Source: Nymphaea colorata
Taxonomy: Eukaryota; Streptophyta; Magnoliopsida; Nymphaeales; Nymphaeaceae
Direction of reading: 5' to 3'
Length of the DNA: 64,000 bases
Assembly (NCBI RefSeq): GCF_008831285.2
Contig: NC_045145.1
Location: 19,980,040 to 20,044,039 of the forward strand
The position numbers and the translations under genes are program-made. This document shows positions 37,601 to 49,745 of the stretch, piece after piece. Position 1 is the first letter of the stretch, and every line of letters begins with the position of its first letter. The notes under the pieces are model-generated. The model saw only the letters and a program-made list of their open reading frames with translations, did not search any database and was not told where the DNA came from.

Positions 37601-40244
37601 TTTTTGTTTAATATGTCTGTTCTGTTTTGATATAAGCATATGCAAGAAAAATAGGGGATGCTGATCTAACTTTTTCATACAGATCACTGTCTAAGGATGA
37701 CATTAAAACAGTTGTTGGACATGGGTGCCCTAATCTATTCCGCAAGCCTGTCCATTCTGCTAAACGTCTTAGAGCATTTGTTAAGCTTGATGAGGGGGAA
37801 GTAAGTTCTATCACTCTGTTTTGCATATTGTGCTGGTTGTTTCTACTGAATGGAACTTGCTTGACAAACATTCCAAATTCCAAACTTAACCTGCCTCTTT
37901 AGTGATCGTGTTAATTCTGCATGCAGGTATGCAGTTCATGCAACTTACGAGGATCTTGTGACAGAGCTTATATAAATGCAGAGGAAGGAGCACGTACAGT
38001 TGATGTTGTGAGGATATTGCTGAATTATGCTGCTGATCCTCTTCTTCTTTCACGAGACAGATCACATGAAGTGGTAGAAATTGAAGCATCTGCACGTAGG
38101 TTGCTAGCTAAGCTGACTGAGATGAGCAACACTCCTGTAGATCCTGCCCTTTCTAAGCCTGCAGTGAAGCCTTCACCTCAGCAGGAAAGGCAAAAAAGCA
38201 AGATGAGGCAAGACAACGTTGAAATGCAACGTGGTGACTGGATTTGCCCATCGTAAGCTGTTCAAATCTCTATTTATAAATTTGATATCTGCTGATTCTG
38301 TTCCCATTTTGTGCTTTTCTGTCTGAAACTAAGCTACCTCAGATGAGCCATGGGTCTTGAATTTGATGTCACTTAGATGACCGGGGGAATCTGGGAATGA
38401 TGAGGTTAAATTCCATTATGTGGGCTGGTCCCAGTCACGAGTTCTTGTGGCCTGACGATCCTGACTTGTTAGAACATTAGGCCATTTTCATGATTTTCCA
38501 CTCCGCAGACCCCCTCCTTCTTTCTTGTTAACCCCAAATGAAAATTTGACATGTATATCCCCTAGTCCATGCGTGAAGATGGAAATTTGAGATGTTTGTT
38601 CCAACTTCCGGATAGAAAGAGTAATGGGCACTTCCCAATCTTGCTGCATGAACACGGGCCTTTTTGTCAGGCCCGACCTTTGTTTGACTACTGAACAACT
38701 AGTGAGTTTAGTTAGTTCTAGAGCTCAAAAAAAAAACTGCCTGCCTGTGTGACTGTCTTTTTCTGTCTAGTCAGTCTTTCTAGTGGGTTAGCTGCACAAA
38801 ACAAAAAGTGCCTCTCAGGCAATGGTCATTCGAGTCTGTTTTTAGACTAATTCAGTCAGGGGCCATGCGATTCCCAGTCCTGATGATCATGCCAAGGTTT
38901 GGCAACCGTTCGTTTTTTCTGTTCCAGCACTCAGAGTGCTTCGTTCTACCCATCCCAGATTCATATATGCCTTTATCCAATTTGTGTATGCTTTGTAGTA
39001 TCAAGATGTAAATATTGAGGGTCACAAGAGTTACACAGTTTGGTGGTTGTGTCAGGCATCCAAGTCCATGAGTTGCCGTAGGAATACTAGCTACATTTTG
39101 CTATAGAAATATTGGTCCCATGATGCGTCAGGAATAGGTTGCCCATCCTCGGTTGTTGTCAGGTGCCTACTCCTGGTACATTTCTTTGCCTTTACCTACT
39201 GGCAAGATTGAGTGCCAATGTCCGTCTTCTTATGGGTTCAGTTTCTCATTTCAAAGTTACTGTTTCAGGTGCAATTTCATGAACTTTGCTAGAAATTTAC
39301 GATGCCTAGAATGTAAGGAAGAAGGCCCAAAGAACGTCGACTTTGGCATTGCTGAAATGAAGAAAGGAGACTGGACTTGTCCCAAGTAATCATCTTTACA
39401 CTTCTCTTCTTAACAGCATTTGTCCTATGTTAAAGACTTTTTCATTGGTTCGTGTAGTTGCAATTTTATGAATTTTTCTCGAAACACCACCTGTAAAAGG
39501 TGTGATGAGCCACGACCCAAGGGTGAAAGCGGCCCAGAGATGGAAGTCAAAATGAAGCTGGGTGATTGGGTTTGTTCCGAGTAAGTATTTTCAATTCTCT
39601 TCTGTTCACCACTGTTACTGGGCTTTGCAATCATCTGCTACAGTGTCTAACTTGTCTTATATTTATAGGTGTCAATTCATGAATTTTGCTCGGAACACCA
39701 ATTGCCGAAAGTGCAAAAGGCAACGACAGAGACAACTTAATCCAGGAGAATGGGAGTGCCCCTCGTTAGTATCTTTCTCTCATCCCCTATTTGTGTAATT
39801 AGGGGCCGTTTAGCAATGGGAACAGTTTGTTACTTTTGCCAAACTGCCCCTTTTCTAGTTATGAACCTTGACATGAAATGGTTTTGTCTTCTGTGTAGGT
39901 GTGATTTCTTAAACTTCCGTAGGAACAGTTCTTGTTTAAAGTGCAATACCGAACGCCCAGAAGCAATGGAGTTTGGTGAGCAGATATGGAAGAGACCATA
40001 TGTAGGAACCAGAATGGTGAGCTCTAGGGATGAAGATGACCATGGCTATGAAGACGAAGATGGTGACGATATCGATGAGGATAAAGATGACCGTGATTAT
40101 GATGGTAGCAGTGATTCCAAATTGAAAAAGGAGTTTCCCGAATTCATGCCTATAAGGGAAGGGGGGAACAAATTTGTTACGAGCAAGCGAAGATCACCAT
40201 CAGAAAGAAGACTAACCTCTGGCAGAAGCAAAAACTACCTATAG
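34620..40244 (+). CDS. Organelle zinc-finger protein, VAR3/OZ family, four RanBP2 fingers
   Basis: Seven exons give 511 residues: 34620-35029, 37683-37800, 37927-38252, 39269-39385, 39458-39580, 39669-39764 and 39899-40244. The first 60 residues are rich in Arg, Ser, Leu and Ala and poor in acidic residues, as in a mitochondrial or plastid targeting peptide. A conserved WPEW...ACLSFARDRFDILR block and a C-S-S-C...CDRAY block follow. Then come four RanBP2 fingers at roughly residues 278-415, each G-[DE]-W-x-C-x2-C-x3-N-x6-C-x2-C. An acidic stretch (about 430-455) precedes the basic C-terminus. OZ proteins are C-to-U RNA-editing factors in plastids or mitochondria; the layout recalls OZ3 (mitochondrial) more than VAR3. 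It is convergent with the MGST3-like gene, with 367 bp between stops. Confidence 0.9.
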
Positions 40245-40611
40245 TCGCTTAGACTATACGTGTTGCAACTGTGAATGAGTTGAACTGAGTCGGCAAATAG
40301 GTTTAGTTTTGCAGCGAAAGACTGTAGCACAATCTGTTGTTCCATAAGATCGTTTCTTCTCTCTTGGAGGTCCTCAGTATCCATTATATATGATTATAGG
40401 GAAAAGGAAAAAGAGTTCCATCACTTGCGCATTGAAAATGAAAAGTACAACCAGATCTTTCATCATATAAACCACAGTTTTGGATCCTTACATTATATGG
40501 TAAGGTTACGCACTTGAATAGAACAAAGCTCACTAGAAACACTGGGAACTAAGCTCACTAGAAACACTCGGAACTACAAAGGAAAGATATAAAAAGACTT
40601 TTTCACTTTCT
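40245..40611. other. Shared 3' intergenic region of convergent genes
   Basis: Both 3' ends must fall in these 367 bp. A 27-bp imperfect tandem duplication (aagctcactagaaacact) occurs near 40528-40575. No further gene is seen. Confidence 0.6.
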
Positions 40612-41541
40612 TCATCCGCGGAGAAGGTGGACTCCAAATGAAACCGTGCACACCATGAGTCCCAACAAAGCAAAAAAGCTGAGCCTCCTGCAAAATAAGT
40701 TCGAAATAAACATACACAAGTTAAAATTGAGAGAGCAAAATCGTCACTGTCAAGGAGAAAAAATTAACACAGCCATTTGTCAAGGAAGAAAGTATAGTCG
40801 TCCGACTACACCAACATCGCCCGGTTTGTTCCTGCTCGAAGGCCTCTTTTTTTTTTTTTGTTCTTGTTTTATTTTCCATAGAAACAGGTAACGCTTGCCA
40901 GCAGCATCTAGATTCTAGGATGAATCTTTTTAAGAACCGGCTGATCCTGATCAACATACCCGAGCGTCAATCTGTTGTCGGGAACTCCGGTGGAGTAACC
41001 GGAGAAGTAAAAGTAGCGACCCACTGTGTAAAGAATCCCCAAGGCGGTAGCGGCAACTGGATAACGGACGCCTCCCAACAGGAGGAGGGCGAAAAAGACG
41101 GGCATCACCTCGAGGGAATTCTGGTGTCCTCTCTGCACAGCGAATCCCTCGTCAACAAACTCAACAACCAAAATAGAGGTCAAGCCAGAGAGAGAGAGAG
41201 AGAGAGAGGAAAGACGGGAACAGGTTGATGGGCACACCCACCTGGATGCAATTGAAGAGCTTTGCGTCCTTGTTCTCTGATTCAATGGCGTAGAGGGTCG
41301 GATAAGGAACCTTGTACCTACAAGGAGCAACCCCAGAAAGGAGGTCATAATTTGCTCACTCGCGAGAAGGAGGGAGGCAGAAAGGGAGATTAAACAGAAG
41401 CCAGAAGAAGGAAAGAAAGAGAAGCCTGCTTCACCTTTTCCTGGCCTTCCCTACTTGGAAGGCCATCCAGAAGTTGAAAAAGGTATAGAAAACGAAAACA
41501 AGGACGACAAATCCATACTCCTTTGGTATCTCGACCGCCAT
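40612..41541 (-). CDS. Microsomal glutathione S-transferase 3-like (MAPEG family)
   Basis: Four exons join in frame to 143 residues: 41541-41435, 41317-41242, 41132-40960 and 40687-40612. The start MAVEIPKEYGFVVLV matches plant MGST3 starts. The diagnostic MAPEG motif spans the exon 2/3 join as FNCIQ-RGHQNSLE, with the R-x-H-x4-E pattern that contacts glutathione. Four hydrophobic segments are visible, and the last exon (FFALLGLMVCTVSFGVHLL) is the fourth. The enzymes are integral endoplasmic-reticulum proteins that conjugate or reduce lipid hydroperoxides with glutathione. Exon 4 is only 76 bp and was found by joining phase 2 after RLTLG to GRLSFF. The length is usual for the family and no defect is seen. 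Confidence 0.92.
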
Positions 41542-41556
41542 CTTTCCAACTCCTCC

Positions 41557-41772
41557 CTATGCTTCAGGCCTCAAGAGGCGATGAACAATAAAAAGGTCTC
41601 CTTCGGGGTCGTAGGCAACGAAGTGCGTCCTTATCAGGTGATGTTCTTGAAGCTTCCTGATGGGTGGCTTAGCTCGCAAGGTTAAGCAGCCAGCGCTATT
41701 GAGGGGGTTGACGACCGCGGTGACGCCGAGAGTGATGCAATTGCAGGCCGAGAAGAAGGATGATCTCGTGAA
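41557..41772 (-). other. Open frame without ATG immediately upstream of the MGST3-like gene
   Basis: A 71-codon minus-strand frame ends 15 bp before the MGST3-like ATG. It reads smoothly and is protein-like in composition (for example THFVAYDPEGDLFIVHRL), but it has a stop just upstream and no Met start. It could be an exon of an unseen gene, a decayed gene end or chance. I do not recognise the family. Confidence 0.25.
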
Positions 41773-44162
41773 TCATTTTTAATGAAGGCAGCCCGCCCAC
41801 CTGCACAACGAAGGGGAGGGAAGGTGGACATCTTAAATGTTGATGGGCCACCGGCTCAGCCTACCGAACATTCAAGTAGAGCAGAGGGCTGTCTGCCTCG
41901 GCAAAGCGGGGCCAAGAGCTTCCCAAGATTGCTTTGTTTATGCACAGGGATTAAGCTGGTGTTCTTCAGATTCACACAAGACCCCAGTTTTTATATGTAA
42001 TCGTGGATTCGGATTCAGTGAGGAAATTGCATACCAAGGCCAAATCTGATTAATGGTTGAAAGTTCGAAATTCTTTTCTTCTTTTATTACCAGATCCAAC
42101 AAAACAGTTTCAAATTTGGGTGGGGATTGGATATGCTGACGCCTCACTCTTGGAGTAGCTAAAATTACAGTTGTCTATGTGGATGCACTATTTCCAAACC
42201 TTATTACTCGAAACTCATGTTCCAACTGTAGTTGCTATAACACCACATAATATAATAACTAATATCTATTGACAGTCTATAAATAAAGACTACTGTGCAA
42301 AATCGAACACGGTAGAGATTAGATTGTTTTAAAGTGTCTTATGAATCTATCCTAAAGTTTGGGGCACGAACTTTACTGTTCCCAAATAATATCTAAGACT
42401 CTCTCTCTCTCTTTCTTTCTGTGTGTGTGTGTGTTGTGTTAAGCTTGAGGGTCTTGTGTATAGCTTCTATAACTTGCTCCCCTTTTTTGGTCGAACCTAG
42501 TGAAATTTTTTCAGCCTTCTTCAACAACTGTAATGTAGAATCGTATAAAATGTATCACTGAAACATGTTATATCTTTTATTTTACTCTGTTTTGTGTTCT
42601 GCAACTGTTGGTTTCTTTGTTTGAATTAGAGACATCATCTGATTGACACAAAACAGGGCAAAAATAATTATCCAGGAACAACACAAGAAACACTCTGATA
42701 AGAATCCTCCGTTTAGGTGATTTGCATCATAATGGAAGTTTTGTTTCTATGAATTAACATAGCATGCAAACTTATAGAGTTCCAAAACCCTATCCTATAT
42801 ATAACTGACTTTGATTTTCAGTTAGTTTTGACCATGCTAAAAATCAGAGTTTGGTGAGCAAACTTTGCTGCCTTTCCAAAAGCAGTTGCGACATGCCAAA
42901 GCCTTCCTTTAATATTTTCCAATGCAAACCTGCAGGAAGCAGGACAAAATTTGAAGCTATACACAAAAATATGAATACAGCTGAGGTAGAATTACAATGA
43001 GTGTACAAAAGCTATACAGCAGTAAACCATCAAACACATGACATGACCGCGACAGGGGAACTACCACACAGCTCCTCGCACTGGAAGAATAATATTTTCC
43101 AAAGTTTGGAGCTCCTTGCATCGAAAGAATTATCTTTTCCAAAGTTTGGAGTGGGATGTTACCATAGTCAATTTTGAGTGTACACACCATGTTTAAGATA
43201 TTAGGGAAGAATTAGAGGATCATATTTATAACACTTCAAAAATTTAGTCTTGTATTGAAGATTGTGAGGAAGATGCCATTTATGATTTCCAAAATATCCC
43301 TTTTAAACATTTTGAACACTTCCACATCGGACCAAACCCCAACTGTGGAGTAAGACCAAGCAAATGTAAGGGATGCATTCTCATAAGTTCATTTACATAT
43401 GAAACAAAATTAAAGCGAGAGCAAACACAAAAGAAACGTCAGTGGTGGCTTGTACTTAATAATTTCTTTAATGAAAAAAAAAATAATCGAACTATTAAAC
43501 ATATTTGAAGGGGGCGTCGACTTAACAAATCAAGTGACACTTTCACAGTGACACGACTCATGGTGTCAATGTTAAAGTGATATCAGTTAAAGTGTCAACA
43601 ATACTCAACTTATATTGAATCAACTTTTTTTTATTTTCGTCACACTCTTTTAATCAATGTATTTACTTCCCTTACATTTTTCTGCCTTATTTTAAGTGGG
43701 AGACGCTGAAGCTGTATCCTCCAAAGTCCAAACTTCCCAACCAGTCTTGTCCAGGTTCTTCACCGACTCTCTCTCTCTCTCGCGTACTTTTTTTCTCTAG
43801 TTTTTCATTGTTTTATGTACAACCTGTCTGCCTTTTGCACGTAAATCTATCTTTACAAGAGCTGAAAACAAAAAATTTATGTTTTTAACATTATCAGGAG
43901 ATTCAGGAGAGGTTTTTTTTCTTCCGTATCGTCACAATTAAGATCTACCCTGACGATCGGACGGGAGAGAGAGCCAAAGAGGCCGGCCGCACAATCCTGA
44001 CGTTCCAGTTCTCCGTTCTGACGGAAAGAGCGAAGGGGAGGGAGAGCCGTCGAACCCGGAAAGGTTTGGGGGTTTGGGAGAGCTAGGAAGACCCCCTCTC
44101 TCTTCCCCGCCCCTCCTTCCCGCCTGGCTCTGCCCTCTGGGGGCGAGTCCATTTCTCAGAGT
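41773..44162. other. Intergenic, no gene recognised
   Basis: No gene is supported. A small imperfect duplication of ttccaaagtttggagc occurs near 43096-43152. The last 250 bases before 44163 are GC-rich and CT-rich and probably form the promoter and leader of the GeBP-like gene. Confidence 0.4.
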
Positions 44163-45136
44163 ATGGCCACGCCTCCCTCCCCCAACCACGCCTTCTCGAC
44201 CTCGCCCACCATGGTCAAGACCCCCCGAAGCTCCCCGTCAAGCGCAAGACCGAACCCCAACCCCAGACCTCCTTCTCCCCCACCCCTCTCCGTGTCCTCA
44301 AGCCCTTCAACGATGATGACGACGAGGACGAGGACGACGATGACTTGCTCTCCTCGCCGGACCATGGCAGGTCCGCGGCGGCGTTCAACAAGTATAATCG
44401 CTTGTGGTCGGAGCCCGACGAGATCCGGTTCCTGCGGGCTCTCCTCCAGAGCTGCGCCGACGGCTACCTCTTTCCTCGAGACATGCCCCACTTTTTCGAC
44501 CGCTTTAAGGGTTCCATGTCCCGCTCCTACACACGCACCCAGTTCTCCGAGAAGCTCCGCCGCCTGAGGAAAAAATTCCGCGCCGTCTCCGCTCGGATCC
44601 GCAAAGGCGGCACCGCCGTCGCCCTCAAGACCCCTCACGAGAAGGTCGTCTACGAGCTCTCCCTCCGCCTCTGGGGCACCGAGGCCACCAACGGCCCGCC
44701 CGCGGTCGCTGATGGCGTCTCTGCCGGATCCCCACCGGAGACGATCGTCATCATCCGCCACGAGCCCGCTCCCGCCCCGCCTCCCGCAACACCGCCACCC
44801 AATCTTAACGTGGATCACAGCACCCAGGGCTGCAATCCTGGCGGGAGCAAGGAAGAAGGTGTTCGAAGTCAGGGTAGTGAGGCGATCAGGTGGATCGCTG
44901 CGGAGACTGTTGCTGGTGCTCTGGATCAGTCCATCAAGGACGTCCGGATGGTCCTGGTAGGCCGGGCGGAGCGCGCCGGTGGAACCGGCGGACGGGGCCG
45001 GAAGCGTAATATGCCGAAGGAATGGGGGAGGCAGCAAATCGCGGAGTTCGATGTGCTGTCTCAGCGGTTGAAGTTGGTACTGGAGATGGCGATTGCGAAC
45101 CTGAGAGAGCCGGTAGGTTTAGGTGTCCCCTGCTGA
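44163..45136 (+). CDS. GeBP-family (DUF573) transcription regulator, N-terminal frame interrupted
   Basis: The continuous frame through 45136 holds an acidic run (DDDDEDEDDDD), then the GeBP central domain. That domain begins FNKYNRLWSEPDEIRFLRALL and ends LSLRLWG, with the QFSEKLRRLRKKF core. A C-terminal helix (LSQRLKLVLEMAIANL) resembles the leucine-zipper-like end of the family. GeBP proteins are plant-specific nuclear DNA-binding regulators linked to trichome and cytokinin responses. The likely start codons, 44163 and 44211 (the latter in the good context ACCATGG), lie in a different frame. The two frames meet at a run of six C at 44221-44226, and a seventh C would restore one protein of about 324 residues. 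Either the sequence lost a base there or this allele is damaged. No in-frame ATG precedes the domain otherwise. Confidence 0.82.
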
Positions 45137-48000
45137 GGGTTGAAGGTGGTGCCTGTAAGTTACATCTCTAATCTTCGTTTCTAGCATTGGTTTCTCTCCG
45201 GGAATATTGACACGGTCTTGGGCCGCCTCTTGTAAATAATTTGCAACGGAAACTGCCGGTGACATTGTTGGGTATTTACTTATTCTGACATTCCTCTCGC
45301 CGGCTTCTGGCCTTCTCTTTTTCGTTTATCTTCATATTGACTGTCAATCTGTATGGCTTTCTCGTCTCTCTGCAATTTTTTCACTTGCTGACTTCTTAAC
45401 TCGATCGCACGAAGTGTGTTCAACCTTGTTCTCCGCTAATTTTGGTCGAGGCGTTCAGATGCGAGCCTTGAGCTGATTCACCTTGACGCGTCTAATTGCT
45501 GATGCTTTTTTTCTTTTGGGTCCGCGCAATTCATTTCTGTGGGATGTTGCTCGCATACTGTGGACAATTATCTAGGCGTTGATGCGGTTTCTATTTGTGA
45601 GGTTCCTGTATGGCTTGTGTAGAACCATAAATTTTGGTCTAGTGCAGAAGTGAAACAATGTTGGGTATACGAAGAAATCATGTGAAAACTCTGAAAATGT
45701 GCTGGGAAAAATGGACTTCAGTATTTCATTGGCTGTAGTTAAAACCAAAGTATGCTTTTCGGTTGCAACGATGGTTAGCAAGAAAAGATTCGCTCTGGAA
45801 GAGAAAAGGACGGGAGTATTTGTCATGGTTGAGGAGGACCTTGACCTTGCCATATGTGTTCTGTGTGATGCAGAACCCATGGGGAAATTCAACTATGGTA
45901 ATGTTTTGGTCAAAGAACTAATTTGTCTTGCAGGCAGCTTAATCAAAATGGTCTCTTCTGTGGTCCAGGAGATTTAGTGTATCTCATCTAGCTGATTGAT
46001 ACTGTATATTGATTTGCTAATTATCGAGATATTTGATATTAACTTGCATTTTCTGCCAAAAATCCTTAGTGTTAACTCTTACCTGTGAAGACAAATGTAT
46101 TTGGCTCGGATTATTTTGTACGATTGTGGAGAGACGCATTTTCTCATAGACAGCGTCCATATGTGAAGATTGCTCCAACAAAATATGGAAGAGGTGTTGA
46201 TTCTGTTGAACTGTTCTACAAGCTTCAAGAGGAAGCACGTTGTGGCACATAAATTTTGTGAAGACCAGAAAGATGATATTCTGAGATGCATGGCGTTCGA
46301 TGATATTTTTAATTACAGGGCTATTTGGCACGTGAAATGTGGATAACAATGTTTCCTATGCAGGTATATATGTTAAAAGCAAGAAGAAGTTATTGATACT
46401 CATATGAATACATGTCAGAAAAAAACATATCTGCAATATGGGGATGAGTTGTCTAGCAGAAAAAATGTGCACGTATTTTTGATGTCGATTATGGTGATCG
46501 TAGATTTCCTTTCTTCTGTCAATCACTAACTTTGCCATTGTTCCTTACAGCTTAGCTCAACAATTAAAAGTATATTATCGTACTTTCGCCTGTGGGTAAC
46601 TTAGATGCTGAATTTGAAGGCTGACCGATATCGCATCTTGTCTAAAATCTGTGGCTTCTTCCCTACTCCTTCCCACAGTGTAGTTTAGATTATGTGAATT
46701 ACTTATTGCTGAGATACATGCAATATATAGTCTTGCAGTGAAACAGTATGTTGGAAATTTGAAATTTCTTGTTGATTAGTGCACCATTGCAAAATATGAC
46801 ATGAACCGTCTATTGTTTATTCCATTACTTGTGTGCAGAAACTATCATACAGGGTTCTCAAGTTGGGAAACTGTTTCCTCCTAAACTGTAAACTTATTCA
46901 TAAATGGACATATCCTGCATGCACCTTATGTTCAGTTGGCCCTTCTTCCTCCATCTTCAGTCATTACATCAACTGTTATTGGGATCTCGTTATTTTCTTT
47001 TGGACTGTACTGAAGATGACCTGACATACAAAACTTACGATAAAATACGGCCAGTCAGCGTCGCTGATTTCATTCCGTGAATTTATTAGGGAACTAAAGA
47101 TGCTCAGGTACGATGTTCCGTTGGTTTTCCTCTGGTTTTACTTGCTCATAGTTTCTTTGTTTGATTGCCATGACTAGTCTGCGGTGGGGAGGTGGCTGCA
47201 CCATACAATATCCATTCAAACACCAATAAAAAAATCCATAATATCTGTATCTGGTTTAACACACAACATATATGGTCCTTATGTACTTGCCTTGATTCAA
47301 ATTCGTAACTTGCAGTGAGTTGATGGTTGGAAGTGATTTATCCATGGTACCGAAATCTTAAATTTTAGATTCAGGATAGCATGTAGAAGTGAAGTGATTT
47401 GTTCATGGTATGCTATGTGTCTATTGTTTTGTTACCTGGTACCTCAATTACATTGTTGCAATAGCATAGCTGGTTGGGCTGGTGGCATCTAGTTCAATTC
47501 CGATGTATGCTTTATCAGAAAGAACATGTTACCAAATTGATGGTGCACGTCCTTTCCTGGTCTCAATGCATTCTTGGATATCCTGAAAGCAGCGAGCTTC
47601 CACTGGATGGCTTTTGCTCACCTAGTCATTGTTGAAGATTTCTTTTCACTGTTTAATTTCTTAAATCATTGTATATGGGCACCTTTTCAATATAGCCCAA
47701 TAAGGTTCAGCAATGGGTTCATTTTTTTAATTTGAAGGCCCAATAGGACTCAAAACGTGTTTTTACAGGAAATTTTACAAAAAGACAGTTTTTTAATAAC
47801 TGGTTTACCATGCCTAATCAAAGCAACTAAATGTAAAATATATTTTGGTTCTTTTTCTTACGGTTGAGGAAATACACATTTATCTCATTGTCTACATATA
47901 CATTACTGTGTTTCCCCATATCGAAATACATACATGAGCTGTCTAATGTAACTTGCCAGTGGTTAACTCCGGTCTCATTCTTCCTTACTCATTGTCTACG
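45137..48000. other. Region downstream of the GeBP-like gene, no gene recognised
   Basis: It is moderately AT-rich and intron-like in places, with several TGTNCAG-type acceptors but no coding exon I could join. Part of it may be a spliced 3' untranslated region. No domain was recognised. Confidence 0.35.
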
Positions 48001-48420
48001 TTCCCCCCTCACCCGGGTCCCAACCCTCACCCGGGCAACCTCCATCCCAAAGAAAAGAAGAAGCTCGACCTTCAGGTTCAGTCCCACTCAAGCTTGGGCA
48101 TCTGACTGGCCCGGCCCAATATTCAAAAACCGGGCCTGAGTTTGGCCCGAGTTGGAAAACCGAAGCTCGAGCCCGGGCCTGGACCCGACCTGGCCCGATG
48201 TTCAAAAACCAAATACCGGGCCTGAGTTTGGCCCGACTTGGAAAACCCGAGCTCAAGCCCGGCCTGGACCCGACCTGATTAAATTGAAAAATTTATTTTT
48301 AATATAAAATAATATATAAATATAATTAATTATAAAAAGTAAATCTAATGACAATTATTAAAGTAAACAGATAAGTCCCCATGCATTGAAGCGTAAACTT
48401 TGAAATAAAAAAGAAAAATA
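48000..48420. repeat. Dispersed repeat with GC-rich cccgacc-type arms and AT-rich core
   Basis: Two copies of an unit of about 80 bp built from ggcccgagttggaaaacc- and gggcctggacccgacctg-like words lie at about 48110-48275. They pass abruptly into AT-rich sequence. The same GC-then-AT layout is seen in the better-defined element at 62261-62530, so the two are probably the same MITE family. The ends of this copy were not resolved. Confidence 0.5.
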
Positions 48421-49074
48421 ATATAATATCGATAAAAATAAGAAAAGCAATTCTAGTGACAAACATTCAAGTAAATATCAATATAAAATAAGCGTTTTTA
48501 ATTATGGCTTAATTGCCTCCATAGTTGTGTAAATCATGTTCAACACACATGTACATGCATAAGTGATACTGCAAGATGAAACAAATTATATCTATAATCA
48601 AACAATCATATTTAAAACAACTTAACGTGGGTCCATGGCTAGATTAATAATAAATCTATCCTAGCAATATCTTCTCCCTCAAAAGTATTGACCTGTCCTC
48701 GTCCATTGTTCTGTGTTGGCCATTTTTTCCAAGAAAAAATGCAGAAAAAAACCTAGAGCATCTTCTCTTGCCTTGAATTTTGGCAACTCCCCATGAACAC
48801 TCCCTCTTTGATCCCTAATCTCCAGAGTATAGTAAGTTCTACTCATTACATGTAGTGGGTATCCTGACACGATCGCCACGAAATATGCTCCAATTATGAA
48901 GTAAGAAGAAGTTCTTAAAACCCTTCGCTCGTCCTCATTGTATCTGTTTTTTTCTCCACTTTTGCGATGTGTTTGAAACACAGCTGAAGGGTGCGGTGGC
49001 CGAGGTCATCGGAGAGATCGGCGGGCCACTTTCGTTGATCAGCAGGCGATTTGCAAAGATCGGAAGGGCACTTG

Positions 49075-49272
49075 CAGGTGGGTTTCGGCAGCAGAGGAGC
49101 TCCACCGGATCGCTTCAATGGGAGGGATGGTGGAGCAACCGGAGACTGAGAGACTATCGGGACATTTGATTTTCAGGTGGGTTTCGGCAGCAGAGGAGCT
49201 CCACCGGATCGCATCAATGGGAGGGATGGTGGAGCAACCGGAGACTGAGAGACTATCGGGACGTTTGATTTT
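49075..49272. repeat. 99-bp tandem duplication
   Basis: Units 49075-49173 and 49174-49272 are nearly identical, with only a few substitutions. They start at caggtgggtttcgg. An open frame passes through both but has no recognised domain. Confidence 0.9.
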
Positions 49273-49317
49273 CAGGATAACAAATCCAGGCGATCCAACC
49301 CGGTCTTGATCAAGCCG

Positions 49318-49344
49318 CGATATATATATATATATATATATATA
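49318..49344. repeat. (TA)n microsatellite
   Basis: This is a TA run of about 26 bp. Confidence 0.85.
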
Positions 49345-49745
49345 CAGGTAGCCGTGGTTGTCAATGTGTTGAGTATCAACTTACCATATCTCCCACGAAT
49401 AAAAGGACTTCAAATTAAAATCTAGCGTCAGATCTACGGCGCACCGCCGTCCATTGCGAAACCTCTAATTAGGTTCAAGATTAGCCCAACTAAAAACAAA
49501 ATATCAAGCTAACATTTTAACGAAAACAAAATATTCATGACAAGAAAAAAGGAAATAGAAGTCCATAATGCATTCAAATTATTACCATAATTCAAAGCAA
49601 CTTCACAAACGGATACATCAGAATGTTGCCATGGGATTGGATAACATGAAAGAGTATTCTATTCTAGCTGGGACCAGAAGTTCGTGTGGCCCTTTATTCA
49701 TACACTCGAGACAAACTGATTAAGTCCATACAGGAAGTTGCATGC

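Noticed and set aside
44156-45037. A 293-codon minus-strand open frame
   Set aside because: It lies antisense to the GeBP domain, is biased by the GC-rich coding strand, and has no recognisable domain. The plus-strand frame has a clear family match.
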